A DNA stretch of 64,000 bases from Roseivivax marinus. Its GTDB lineage: Bacteria; Pseudomonadota; Alphaproteobacteria; Rhodobacterales; Rhodobacteraceae. Made by a program: the position numbers and the translations under genes. The stretch is taken from contig NZ_FOAI01000002.1 of assembly GCF_900109705.1 (NCBI RefSeq), positions 310,001 to 374,000 on the forward strand, written 5' to 3'. The notes beneath the pieces were generated by a model, which worked only from the letters and a program-made list of their open reading frames with translations, searched no databases and was not told the origin of the DNA. Numbering within the stretch: the first letter of the stretch is position 1; each line of letters opens with the position of its first letter. Positions 28,141 to 36,481 of the stretch are shown here, in pieces.

Positions 28141-28593
28141 TCAGCCGTGGCGCGCGAAGGTTTCGGCGCCCGAGGCGGTCAGAAGCTTGACCTCGTAAGG
28201 GTCGACGCGACCGCCCATTTCCATGCCGGGAGAGCCCACCGGCATCCCCGGCACGGCAAGGCCCAGCGCCTCGGGGCGTTCGTCCAGCAGGCGGCGCACA
28301 TCCTCGGCCGGGACGTGGCCCTCGACCACGTAGTCGCCCACCAGCGCGGTGTGGCACGAGGCCATGTCGGGGGCGACGCCCGCCTCGACCTTCACCGCCT
28401 GAAGCGCATCGGGCGCCACATCGCGCGCCTCCACGTCGAAGCCGGCGTCGCGCATGTGCGCGACCCAGCCCGAGCAGCAGCCGCAATTGGGATCCTTGAA
28501 GACGGTGATCGCGGGCGCGTCCGCGCCCTGCGCGCGGGCCAGCCCGGCGAACGGCACGGCGAGGGCGGCTGCGATGAGAGTACGGCGATGCAT
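28141..28593 (-). CDS. Exported DUF411 protein, probable copper/metal binding
   Basis: 150 residues: a twin-Arg-like or Sec signal (MHRRTLIAAALAVPFAGLARAQ) followed by the DUF411 domain with DPNCGCCSGWVAHMRDAGF, a pair of closely spaced cysteines plus one more, and CHTALVGDYVVEGHVPA. Members are often found near copper-resistance genes and are believed to bind metal in the periplasm; no such genes are next to it here. GGAGG 6 bases before the ATG. Confidence 0.85.
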   Translation of the reverse strand: MHRRTLIAAALAVPFAGLARAQGADAPAITVFKDPNCGCCSGWVAHMRDAGFDVEARDVAPDALQAVKVEAGVAPDMASCHTALVGDYVVEGHVPAEDVRRLLDERPEALGLAVPGMPVGSPGMEMGGRVDPYEVKLLTASGAETFARHG

Positions 28594-28671
28594 GGCAAAT
28601 CCTCCGGTCATTCGGCCGGAACGGTAGTCCAACCCGACCGCGGGCACGAGTCGCGCGCGATCACGACGCGG

Positions 28672-29145
28672 TCAGCCGTGCTCCTTCAGAAGGCGTTGCT
28701 TCTGGCGGTTCCAGTCGCGCTTGGCCGCGGTCTCGCGCTTGTCGACGGTGCGCTTGCCCTTGGCCAGCGCGATCTTGATCTTCGCGATGCCGCGGTGATT
28801 GAAGTAGAGCACCAGCGGCACGAGCGTCATGCCCTTGCGCGCGGTCTCGTTCCACATCCGGCTGAGTTCGCGCTTGGACGCGAGCAGCTTGCGAGGCCGC
28901 CGGTCCTCGTGACCGAACATCGCCTGCTCGTACGGCGCGATGTAGGAGTTGATGAGCCACAACTCCCCGTCCTTCACCTCGGCATAGCTCTCGGCGATGT
29001 TGGCGGAGTTCAGGCGCAGCGACTTGACCTCCGACCCGGTCAGGACGATGCCGCACTCGACATCCTCCTCGATCGCGTAGTCGAAGCGGGCGCGCCGGTT
29101 CTCGGCGATCACCTTGTAGTTCTTGTTGTCGCTGTCCCTGGCCAT
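28672..29145 (-). CDS. smpB: SsrA-binding protein
   Basis: Delivers tmRNA to stalled ribosomes. 157 residues: [19 protein letters not shown], the core [13 protein letters not shown], and the basic tail with [16 protein letters not shown]. The start ATG encodes [11 protein letters not shown], which fits the family, but no ribosome-binding site precedes it. The tmRNA gene is not in this window. Divergent from ffh. Confidence 0.95.
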   Translation of the reverse strand: MARDSDNKNYKVIAENRRARFDYAIEEDVECGIVLTGSEVKSLRLNSANIAESYAEVKDGELWLINSYIAPYEQAMFGHEDRRPRKLLASKRELSRMWNETARKGMTLVPLVLYFNHRGIAKIKIALAKGKRTVDKRETAAKRDWNRQKQRLLKEHG

Positions 29146-29224
29146 GGCGTGCGTGGGTATCCGATCCGGTGCCTGTCGTCCACCATGACATAGGCACGCG
29201 CCCCCGCCGGTCCAAACCCCGAGC

Positions 29225-29253
29225 TTGACAGTACGGGCCGCGCTCGCTACCCC
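29225..29253 (+). promoter_or_regulatory. Possible ffh promoter
   Basis: A perfect TTGACA is followed after 17 bases by TACCCC, a poor -10. It lies about 180 bases upstream of the ffh start in an otherwise featureless 283-bp divergent gap. Confidence 0.3.
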
Positions 29254-29428
29254 GCGCGGCAATTCCCCGGAAGTGCGACTCGCTTCCGGTCCCATGGGCC
29301 ATTGCCCGGGATCGCCCTCCGTCAGCGCGTTGCGCCCACGGGGGCGCTACCGCTTTGTCCCGACGTTTGTGACGACGCCCGTGCGCCCTTACCTTCCCTG
29401 CAGGGAGATCGCGCGAAGGAGAGCCGAG

Positions 29429-30937
29429 ATGTTCGAGAGCCTGTCAGACCGCCTGGGTGGCGTCTTCGACCGCCTGACGAAACAGGGCGCGCTCAGCGAG
29501 GATGACGTCCGCACCGCGCTGCGCGAGGTCCGCGTGGCGCTGCTCGAGGCGGACGTGTCCCTGCCGGTGGCACGCAACTTCATCAAGTCGGTCGAGAAGA
29601 AGGCCACCGGCGCCGCGGTGACCAAGTCGGTCACGCCGGGCCAGCAGGTGGTCAAGATTGTCCACGACGAGCTGATCGGCGTGCTGACCGGCGACGGCGA
29701 TCCCGGCGCGCTCCGGATCGACCAGGCGCCCGCGCCGATCCTGATGGTCGGCCTGCAGGGCTCGGGCAAGACCACGACCACCGCCAAGCTCGCCAAGCGC
29801 CTGACCGAGCGAGACAAGAAGCGCGTGCTGATGGCGTCGCTCGACGTGAACCGCCCCGCGGCGATGGAACAGCTCGAGATCCTCGGAAAGCAGATCGGTG
29901 TCGACACCCTGCCCATCGTCAAGGGCGAGGACCCGGTTACAATCGCCAAGCGCGCCAAGACGCAGGCCGCTCTCGGCGGCTACGACGTGTACATGCTCGA
30001 CACCGCCGGCCGGCTCCACATCGACCAGGAGCTGATCGCCCAGGCCGCCGCCGTTCGTGACGTGGTGACCCCGCGCGAAACACTGCTGGTCGTCGACGGC
30101 CTGACCGGCCAGGACGCGGTGAACGTCGCGACCGAGTTCGACGACAAGATCGGCGTCTCGGGCGTGGTTCTGACCCGGATGGACGGCGACGGTCGCGGCG
30201 GCGCCGCGCTGTCGATGCGCGAAGTCACCGGCAAGCCGATCCGCTTCGTCGGCCTGGGCGAGAAGATGGACGCCCTCGAGACCTTCGAGCCCGAGCGCGT
30301 CGCCGGCCGCATCCTCGGCATGGGCGACATCGTCGCGCTGGTGGAAAAGGCGCAACAGACGCTCGAGGCCGAGCAGGCCGAGCGCATGATGAAGCGCTTC
30401 CAGAAGGGTCAGTTCAACATGAACGACCTGAAGATGCAGCTCGAGCAGATGCAGAAGATGGGCGGCATGGAGGGCATGATGTCGATGATGCCCGGCATGG
30501 GAAAGATGGCCAAGCAGATGGAAGGCGCGGGCATCGACGACACCATGGTCCGCCGCCAGATCGCGCTCATCAATTCCATGACAAAGAAGGAGCGCGCCAA
30601 CCCGCAGCTTCTTCAGGCGAGCCGCAAGAAGCGCATCGCCAAGGGCTCCGGCCTCGAGGTCTCCGAGCTCAACAAGCTTCTGAAGATGCAGCGCCAGATG
30701 GGCGACATGATGAAGAAGATGGGCAAGATGGGCAAAGGCGGCATGCTCAAGCAAGCCATGTCCGGCATGTTCGGCAAGGGCGGGATGCCCGAGGGCATGG
30801 ACCCCTCGCAGATGGACCCCAAACAGCTCGAGGCCGCGGCCAAGGCCATGGGCGGCAAGATGCCCGGCGGCATGGGTGGCATGGGCGGCGGCGCCGGCCT
30901 GCCCCAGGGCCTTTCGGGCTTCGGCAAGAAGAAGTGA
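29429..30937 (+). CDS. ffh: Signal recognition particle protein Ffh
   Basis: GTPase that binds 4.5S RNA and signal sequences and targets nascent membrane proteins. 502 residues: N and G domains with GLQGSGKTTTTAKLA, LDVNRPAAMEQL and DTAGRLHID, then a Met-rich M domain (about 325-502) with repeated MxxM patterns and a glycine/methionine tail. AAGGAGAG lies before the ATG chosen; the frame is open further upstream but lacks family similarity there. Heads the run of translation genes to rpmE. Confidence 0.97.
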   Translation: MFESLSDRLGGVFDRLTKQGALSEDDVRTALREVRVALLEADVSLPVARNFIKSVEKKATGAAVTKSVTPGQQVVKIVHDELIGVLTGDGDPGALRIDQAPAPILMVGLQGSGKTTTTAKLAKRLTERDKKRVLMASLDVNRPAAMEQLEILGKQIGVDTLPIVKGEDPVTIAKRAKTQAALGGYDVYMLDTAGRLHIDQELIAQAAAVRDVVTPRETLLVVDGLTGQDAVNVATEFDDKIGVSGVVLTRMDGDGRGGAALSMREVTGKPIRFVGLGEKMDALETFEPERVAGRILGMGDIVALVEKAQQTLEAEQAERMMKRFQKGQFNMNDLKMQLEQMQKMGGMEGMMSMMPGMGKMAKQMEGAGIDDTMVRRQIALINSMTKKERANPQLLQASRKKRIAKGSGLEVSELNKLLKMQRQMGDMMKKMGKMGKGGMLKQAMSGMFGKGGMPEGMDPSQMDPKQLEAAAKAMGGKMPGGMGGMGGGAGLPQGLSGFGKKK

Positions 30938-31048
30938 CGTCGATGCGCGCGCGTTCCGCATATCCCGCAAGCCGTCCGACCGCCCTTCCGGCGGCCCGGC
31001 TCCTCGCGCGCGCCCCTGCTTCTTCTCGTTGCAAATACTCGAAATCCG

Positions 31049-31079
31049 GCCTCTCCGCAGGCGCGAAGCGGGGAGGCCC
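31049..31079 (+). promoter_or_regulatory. Hairpin sequestering the ribosome-binding site of the first acetyltransferase
   Basis: Arms GGCCTCTCCGC (31049-31059) and GCGGGGAGGCC (31069-31079) pair with a single G-U and a 9-base loop. The right arm contains the GGGGAGG that serves the ATG at 31083, so the folded message would be poorly translated. Confidence 0.4.
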
Positions 31080-31082
31080 GGC

Positions 31083-31643
31083 ATGACCGACGCACTGGCC
31101 CCCTCCCCGATCGCGGCTCCCACCGCCGCCCCGCGGATCGAAACCGCGCGCCTGATCCTGCGCGGTCCCGAGATGGCCGATCTCGACGCCTTCGCGGCCT
31201 TCCACGCCGACGAGACGCGCTGCACCGGCTTCGGCCCCGTGCAGCCGTGGCACGAAAGCTGGCGCTGGTGGGTCATGAACATCGGGCACTGGCACGTGCA
31301 TGGCTACGGCTACTTTACCATCGAGGACCGCGAGACCGGCGCGCCCGCCGGCATCACCGGCGTGTGGAACCCCGGCGGCTGGCCCGAGCCGGAACTCGGC
31401 TGGGTCGTCTACGAGGGCTTCGAGGGCCGCGGCGTCGCTTACGAGGCGGCGCTGGCGGCGCGCGGCTGGGCCTACGACGTGCTGGGTCTGCCCACGCTGA
31501 CGTCGAACATCGTGCCGTCGAACACGCGCTCCAAGGCGCTCGCCGCGCGGCTCGGCGCGGTGCACGAGCGGACCTACCACAACCCGTCGATGGGCGAGGA
31601 CGAACTCTGGCGGCACCCCGGCCCGCAGGAGGCGCAGCGATGA
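31083..31643 (+). CDS. GNAT acetyltransferase (RimJ/RimL-like), first of three
   Basis: 186 residues. N-terminal PRIETARLILRGPEMADLDAF, central GYGYFTIEDRETGAPAGITG, and the acetyl-CoA pyrophosphate-binding region GFEGRGVAYEAALAA match the GNAT_3 (RimJ-like) pattern. Such enzymes acetylate protein N-termini, amino acids or small molecules; the substrate is not evident. Its stop overlaps the start of the next acetyltransferase (ATGA). Confidence 0.85.
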   Translation: MTDALAPSPIAAPTAAPRIETARLILRGPEMADLDAFAAFHADETRCTGFGPVQPWHESWRWWVMNIGHWHVHGYGYFTIEDRETGAPAGITGVWNPGGWPEPELGWVVYEGFEGRGVAYEAALAARGWAYDVLGLPTLTSNIVPSNTRSKALAARLGAVHERTYHNPSMGEDELWRHPGPQEAQR

Positions 31644-32167
31644 CCGACCGCGTGATCCTGCGCACCGACCGCCTGACGCTGCGGCCGTTCCGCGCGCCCG
31701 ACTTCGACACCTACGCGGCCTACTACACCGGCCCGCGGGCGGCGTTCGTCGGCGGCCCGGTGAGCCGGGCCGAGGCGTTCACCAAGTTCTGCGCCATGAT
31801 CGGCCACTGGCAGATGCGCGGCTTCGGCCGGTTCGCGATCTGCCGCGTCGAGGACGACACGCTGGCGTTCGGCCACGCGGGCCTGTTGCAACTCGATACC
31901 GGGCTGCCGCCCGAGCTGACCTGGACGCTCTGGCACGGCGAAGATGAAGGACAGGGCTATGCCCGCGAGGCCGCGACCGCGGTGCGCGACTACGCCTTCA
32001 CCCAGCTCGGCCTGCCGGTCCTGACCGCCTTGGTGCGCCGCGACAACGCCGCCTCGTTGCGCGTTGCCGAAACGCTCGGAGGCGTCGAGGACGCGACGCT
32101 GCCCACCCGCTTCGGCGACGAGGTGGCCTTCCGCTTCACCCCCGGGACAACGGGAGGGGCGGCATGA
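31640..32167 (+). CDS. GNAT acetyltransferase, second of three
   Basis: 175 residues with TDRLTLRPFRAPDFDTYAAYY, GRFAICRVEDDTLAFGHAGL and the acetyl-CoA loop DEGQGYAREAATAV. Similar in plan to the genes on each side, with the same GHWQMRGFGR segment that the third copy shows as GHWQIRGFGM, so the set arose by tandem duplication. Start and stop overlap both neighbours by four bases, implying coupled translation. Confidence 0.85.
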   Translation: MTDRVILRTDRLTLRPFRAPDFDTYAAYYTGPRAAFVGGPVSRAEAFTKFCAMIGHWQMRGFGRFAICRVEDDTLAFGHAGLLQLDTGLPPELTWTLWHGEDEGQGYAREAATAVRDYAFTQLGLPVLTALVRRDNAASLRVAETLGGVEDATLPTRFGDEVAFRFTPGTTGGAA

Positions 32168-32769
32168 CCACGACGGACATTCCCACGCTCGAGACCGCGC
32201 GCCTGCGGCTCTCGGCGCCCGAGGCGCAGGACTATCCCGATTTCAAGGCGACCTTCGCGTCCTACCGGGCGCGGTTCATGGGGGGCCCGCTCAACGCCTA
32301 CGAGACGTGGATGCTCTACGCCGCCGAGATCGGCCACTGGCAGATTCGCGGCTTCGGGATGTGGATGGTCCACCTCAAGGACAGCGACGAGACGGTGGGG
32401 ATGGCCGGCGGCTGGCAGCCTGCCAAGTGGCCCGAACGCGAGGTCGCCTGGATCATCTGGCCCGATCGCGCCGGCCGGGGCTTCGCCCTCGAGGCGACGC
32501 AGCGGGTGCGGCGGTACTTCTACGAGTCCTGCGGCTGGGACACTGCGGTGTCCTACCTCGACCCCAAGGACCTGCAGTCGATCCGGCTGGCCGAGCGGCT
32601 CGGCGCCGAGCGCGACCGCGAGGCCGCGACCGTGGACGGCAACGAGGTCTCCTATCGCCATCCTGCCCCGGCCCGGCTGCGTGACAGCCAGCTGGCGCAC
32701 GGGATCGAGATGGAGATCCAGAACTACATCGACCCCCTGTTCACACCGAAAGGCTGGGCCCTTGACTGA
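32164..32769 (+). CDS. GNAT acetyltransferase, third of three
   Basis: 201 residues: TLETARLRLSAPEAQDYPDF, GHWQIRGFGMWMV, and an acetyl-CoA loop DRAGRGFALEATQRV. It is longer than its siblings, with an extra C-terminal tail of about 35 residues (AHGIEMEIQNYIDPLF). Overlaps the second copy by four bases and the chorismate mutase start by eight. Substrate unknown; the shared cluster suggests stepwise or partly redundant acetylation, which is inference. Confidence 0.85.
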   Translation: MTTTDIPTLETARLRLSAPEAQDYPDFKATFASYRARFMGGPLNAYETWMLYAAEIGHWQIRGFGMWMVHLKDSDETVGMAGGWQPAKWPEREVAWIIWPDRAGRGFALEATQRVRRYFYESCGWDTAVSYLDPKDLQSIRLAERLGAERDREAATVDGNEVSYRHPAPARLRDSQLAHGIEMEIQNYIDPLFTPKGWALD

Positions 32770-33067
32770 AGACACGACTACCATCGCCCGCGCGGCCGAG
32801 ATCCTGGCCGAGCACCGCGCCTCGATCGATCGGCTGGACGCGATCCTCGTCTTCACGCTGGCCGAGCGGTTCAAGCGGACGCAGGCGGTCGGCGAACTCA
32901 AGGCGCGGCACGAGCTGCCGGCCTCGGACCCCGCGCGCGAGGAAACCCAGATCGCGCGGCTCAAGGATCTGGCAAGCCGGGCGGATCTCGACCCCGACTT
33001 CGCCGAGGCCTTCCTGAATTTCATCATCCAGGAAGTCATCAAGCACCACGAGAAACACCGGACCTGA
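32762..33067 (+). CDS. Chorismate mutase (AroQ type)
   Basis: 101 residues, all-helical AroQ fold: [31 protein letters not shown] carries the conserved Arg, the helix-2 Lys and the LDAIL region, and [14 protein letters not shown] the C-terminal Gln helix. Converts chorismate to prephenate for Phe/Tyr synthesis. The best start is TTG, overlapping the previous gene and preceded by AAAGG; no ATG or GTG is available at the right position. The coupling to the acetyltransferases is a fixed order I recall from Rhodobacteraceae. Confidence 0.85.
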   Translation: MTEDTTTIARAAEILAEHRASIDRLDAILVFTLAERFKRTQAVGELKARHELPASDPAREETQIARLKDLASRADLDPDFAEAFLNFIIQEVIKHHEKHRT

Positions 33068-33104
33068 CCCTCCGGCCCAAGCCATAAGACAAAGGAGACC
33101 CGAA

Positions 33105-33479
33105 ATGGCTGTTAAGATCAGACTGTCCCGCGGCGGTTCCAAGAAGCGCCCCCACTACTCCATCGTCGTCGCCGACAGCCGCATGCCGCGCGACGGCCGC
33201 TTCCTCGAGAAGCTCGGCACCTACAATCCGCTGCTGCCCAAGGGCGACGAGCGTCGCGTGATCCTCGACATCGATCGCGTGAAGGCATGGATGGAGCACG
33301 GCGCCCAGCCGACCGAGCGCGTGCAGCGCTTCCTCGAGAACGCCGGCGCCGCCGAGAAGGTCGAGCGCAACAACCCCAAGAAGGGCACCCCGGGCAAGGC
33401 CGCGCAGGAGCGTGCGAAGGCACGCGCCGAGAAGGCAGCCGCCGCCGACGAAGCAGCCGAGGAAGCGTCGGCCGAGTGA
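33105..33479 (+). CDS. rpsP: 30S ribosomal protein S16
   Basis: 124 residues. The first 80 are canonical bS16 ([38 protein letters not shown]); the tail is an Ala/Lys/Glu-rich extension typical of alphaproteobacterial S16. AAGGAGA lies 7 bases before the ATG. A terminator follows, separating it from the rest of the usual rpsP-rimM-trmD-rplS operon. Confidence 0.97.
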   Translation: MAVKIRLSRGGSKKRPHYSIVVADSRMPRDGRFLEKLGTYNPLLPKGDERRVILDIDRVKAWMEHGAQPTERVQRFLENAGAAEKVERNNPKKGTPGKAAQERAKARAEKAAAADEAAEEASAE

Positions 33480-33528
33480 ACGGTTCGCCGGGACGTGCCT
33501 CGGGCATGCCTCCCGTCGTAGAACCAAG

Positions 33529-33566
33529 AGGGCCGGTGCGGGCGAACCCCGCGCCGGCCCTTTTTC
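33529..33566 (+). terminator. Rho-independent terminator after rpsP
   Basis: A 14-bp GC-rich stem with one bulged C and a CGAA tetraloop, followed by TTTTT. Very convincing. Confidence 0.85.
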
Positions 33567-33859
33567 GTCGTCCACAGGTCTGACCGGCATCCTCACCGAA
33601 GCGCGGACGTGCGGAGCGCAGCATTGCGGCGGTGTCCTCAGCATCGAGCGCCGATAACACGCAGCCGTTGCCAGCAGCGGCTGACAGTCCGATCCCGTGG
33701 GCGACTTACCGCCCAGCCGTGGCACAAGCCGTGGCCTTGCCGCCATGACGGGCGGCGCGCGACGCCGGGCCGGCTTGCACTGGAAGGGTCGCTGCCGCAC
33801 CCTACCTGCGAACCGCGACGCAGGATCGCGTCACCATCTTCCACGAAGGACCGCTGCCC
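33567..33859. other. Intergenic stretch before the MipA-like gene
   Basis: About 290 bases without a credible gene on either strand. No clear promoter hexamers were found by eye; the only useful signal is GAAGGA 8 bases before the MipA-like ATG. It must contain that gene's promoter since a terminator lies upstream. Confidence 0.5.
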
Positions 33860-34669
33860 ATGGCCATTCGCGCGACAGCCACAATCGCCCTCCTCGCCCT
33901 CGCCCCGGCCGCCGCGTTCGCGCAGGACGACGCGACCGCGACCCGCAGCCCGGTGGTCTCCACCCAGTCCTCGCCCGCGCTGGTATTCACCCTGCGGGGC
34001 GGCGTCGCCACGCAGCCGGAATATTTCGGCTCGGACGAGTACGACGTGGGCCCCGACCTCGGCTTCTCGCTCAACTCGCTGTCCTTCGGTGGCCGCAGCT
34101 TCGGCAATCCCGACCCGTGGGCAGAGGCCCGCGGCTTCGGCATCCGCGGCTCCTTCCGCTACATCGGCGAGCGTGACGACGACGATTACGGTGAACTTGA
34201 AGGCCTCGACGACATCGACGCGGCCTACGAGGTGGGCCTCGGTGCCGGTTATGCCGGCGAGAACTACTACGTCTTCGCTGACGTCCGCCGCGGCTTCGGC
34301 GGGCACGAGGCCTGGGTCGGCGAGGTCGGCGCCGATGCCGTCTTCCGCCCGTCCGAACGCCTGCGGGTCACCTTCGGCCCGCGCGCCTTCTTCGGATCGG
34401 ACGACTACGCCTCGACCTACTTCGACGTAAGCGCGGCCGAGGCCGCCGCCTCGTCCTTCAACGCCTACGATGCCGACGGCGGACTGATCTCCACCGGGGT
34501 CGAGCTGGGGATGCGCTACAAGCTGTCCGAGAACTGGGGCCTGTCGGGCGCTGTGACCTACGACCGCTTCCGCGGCGATGCCGAGGACAGCCCGATCGTG
34601 CAGCAGGGCTCCGAAGATCAGTGGGGCGCACGCCTCGGCGTCACGCGCACCTTCTCGTTCGGCGGCTGA
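33860..34669 (+). CDS. MipA/OmpV-family outer-membrane beta-barrel protein
   Basis: 269 residues with a cleavable signal (hydrophobic LLALAPAAAFAQ) and alternating hydrophobic strands ending in a terminal aromatic strand (RLGVTRTFSFGG), as expected for a beta-barrel. MipA-family features are GVATQPEYFGSDEYDVGPDLGF and the later DADGGLISTGVELGMRY. MipA was described as a scaffold linking a transglycosylase and a synthase in E. coli; that role should not be assumed here. Inserted between rpsP and rimM, behind its own terminator. Confidence 0.8.
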   Translation: MAIRATATIALLALAPAAAFAQDDATATRSPVVSTQSSPALVFTLRGGVATQPEYFGSDEYDVGPDLGFSLNSLSFGGRSFGNPDPWAEARGFGIRGSFRYIGERDDDDYGELEGLDDIDAAYEVGLGAGYAGENYYVFADVRRGFGGHEAWVGEVGADAVFRPSERLRVTFGPRAFFGSDDYASTYFDVSAAEAAASSFNAYDADGGLISTGVELGMRYKLSENWGLSGAVTYDRFRGDAEDSPIVQQGSEDQWGARLGVTRTFSFGG

Positions 34670-34720
34670 GCCGCGCGCAGGCCGTTGCGCACAGGTGCCG
34701 GCCCGCGCTAGATCAGGCGC

Positions 34721-35233
34721 ATGAACGACGACAGCCGCATATGCGTGGGCGCCATCGGCGGCGCCTTCGGGGTCCACGGCGAGGTGAGGCTGAAAAGCTT
34801 CACCTCGGAGCCGGAGGCCATTGCCGATTACGCTCCGCTGACATCCGAGGACGGCTCGCGCAGCTTCGACGTCCAGATCGTGCGCGAGATCGCGCAAGGC
34901 TTCGCCGTGCGCCTGTCGGGCGTCCGGACGAAGGAAGACGCCGACGCGCTGAAGGGCGTGCAACTCTACGCTCCGCGCGCGCGCCTGCCGCAGCTGCCCG
35001 ACGACGAGTTCTACCACGCCGACCTGATCGGCCTCGAGGTGCGCGACACTGGCGGGGCGCTGCTGGGCCGGGTGCGCGCGGTGCAGAACAACGGCGCCGA
35101 CGACCTGCTCGAGGTGACCGTGCCGGGATCGTCCGCGACGGTGCTTCTGCCGTTCACGCAGGCCGCGGTGCCGACGGTGGATCTGACCAAGGGTCGGATC
35201 GTGGCGGACCCGCCGCTGGGGCTTTTCGACTGA
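34721..35233 (+). CDS. rimM: Ribosome maturation factor RimM
   Basis: Assists assembly of the 30S head by binding S19. 170 residues: N-terminal RimM domain with [19 protein letters not shown], then a C-terminal PRC barrel with [14 protein letters not shown] and [16 protein letters not shown]. No strong Shine-Dalgarno is seen before the ATG. Confidence 0.95.
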   Translation: MNDDSRICVGAIGGAFGVHGEVRLKSFTSEPEAIADYAPLTSEDGSRSFDVQIVREIAQGFAVRLSGVRTKEDADALKGVQLYAPRARLPQLPDDEFYHADLIGLEVRDTGGALLGRVRAVQNNGADDLLEVTVPGSSATVLLPFTQAAVPTVDLTKGRIVADPPLGLFD

Positions 35234-35386
35234 CCCCTTGGCAGCGACAACGGATCGCTTTGCGCGCCATTGGTGCCCAAACGCTCAACATGCCCACCAA
35301 ATCGTGTCCACCGGGCCGATTTACCGCCCAAAATTCCGAATAGGTTAACGGGACTTCGGTAGAAACACGCTGCGGGTCCGCCCTCA

Positions 35387-36409
35387 ATGTTGCGACATCT
35401 CCTGAACGACGCGCGCCTCACGCAGGGCGGTTTCGGGACCGGTCCGCTGGTGCGGGCCCGGGCACGCCGGAGCGCCGCGCGGCACCTGCCGCCCGAGGCG
35501 GCACGGCGGACGATGGTGCGCGACCGCCTCGCCGCTCTGTCGCTGGGGGATCCGGGCCCGGGCGACGGCCCGCCCGGGTTGCGGGCGCCGCCCGGGACGG
35601 ACCAGACCGTGGGCGCGATCTTTTCGGGCATCCTCCAGCGCTGGGGCCGTTCCGGACCCGCGACGCTTACCGCCGAGGAAAGCTCCGATCTGGCGCTGCT
35701 GGAGCGGCTCCTGACCGCGCCCACCGCAGAGGCTGGCGGACTCGCCACGCTCTTCGCTCAGCCTGACGCGGTGCTTGGACTGCGCGAGAAGGTCACGCAG
35801 GCGACCCTGCGCCGCGCCGTGTTCGACGCCGAGATCGCCGCCTTCGATGCCGCCCGCCGCGCGTTCGAGCGGCAGGCCAGCGCCTTGCCCGCGGACCTCG
35901 ACGCCGCGCTGGCGGCGCACGGCGCGGCCGACGTACACCTGTGGCACCGGATCGTGGCCGAGCATGATCCGTCTGATCCGGCCCAGGCCCGCGCCGCAGC
36001 GCGTTCGGCGGGCGATCCGCGCGCCGCACCGGCTACGGTGGCGCTGTATGTGTCCCGCGCTGTCCGCGAGGGGCCGCTCGCGACCGCCTCGCTGGCGGGC
36101 GACGATGCCGCTCTCCGCCGCATTTCCGTGATCTTCGACAGTTGGGCGGAGGCGCCCGAGCGCAACGCATGCATCGGCCTCTCACCGCCAGACGCGGTCG
36201 CCACGAACGGCCCGGAGGTCGCGGCCGGTCTCGACCGCGCCGCCGACTTGCTGGGGCGGCCCCGACTGCCCGTGCCGCAGGGGCTCTTCACCCATTATCC
36301 CGAAGCACCGGCGCGACCGCGTCCCGAATGGGACCTCGCGACGGGGCGGATGCGGCTGGCGCCGGACCCCGCCGACTACATCGACGCGGCGAGCCTCACC
36401 CTCGCCTGA
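35387..36409 (+). CDS. Hypothetical protein between rimM and trmD
   Basis: 340 residues, not recognised. No signal peptide, membrane helix or familiar motif. Composition is Ala/Arg-rich with largely helical character; a cluster ADVHLWHRIVAEHDPSD and a C-terminal PQGLFTHYPEAPARPRPEW look like conserved parts. The codon usage and third-position GC agree with real coding, and no longer frame competes. The start ATG has only a weak ribosome site, with a relatively AT-rich promoter-like stretch before it. It splits the rimM-trmD pair. Confidence 0.6.
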   Translation: MLRHLLNDARLTQGGFGTGPLVRARARRSAARHLPPEAARRTMVRDRLAALSLGDPGPGDGPPGLRAPPGTDQTVGAIFSGILQRWGRSGPATLTAEESSDLALLERLLTAPTAEAGGLATLFAQPDAVLGLREKVTQATLRRAVFDAEIAAFDAARRAFERQASALPADLDAALAAHGAADVHLWHRIVAEHDPSDPAQARAAARSAGDPRAAPATVALYVSRAVREGPLATASLAGDDAALRRISVIFDSWAEAPERNACIGLSPPDAVATNGPEVAAGLDRAADLLGRPRLPVPQGLFTHYPEAPARPRPEWDLATGRMRLAPDPADYIDAASLTLA

Positions 36410-36481
36410 CAGGGCTTTTCGCGCCGGCCGCGGCGGGCTAGACCCGGCGCCGGTTCCAACCCCGTCCCGAAGGCCCGCCCC

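Noticed and set aside
29444-31282. Minus-strand His/Leu-rich frame opposite ffh
   Set aside because: The histidine-rich look comes from reading the Met-rich ffh M domain on the other strand.
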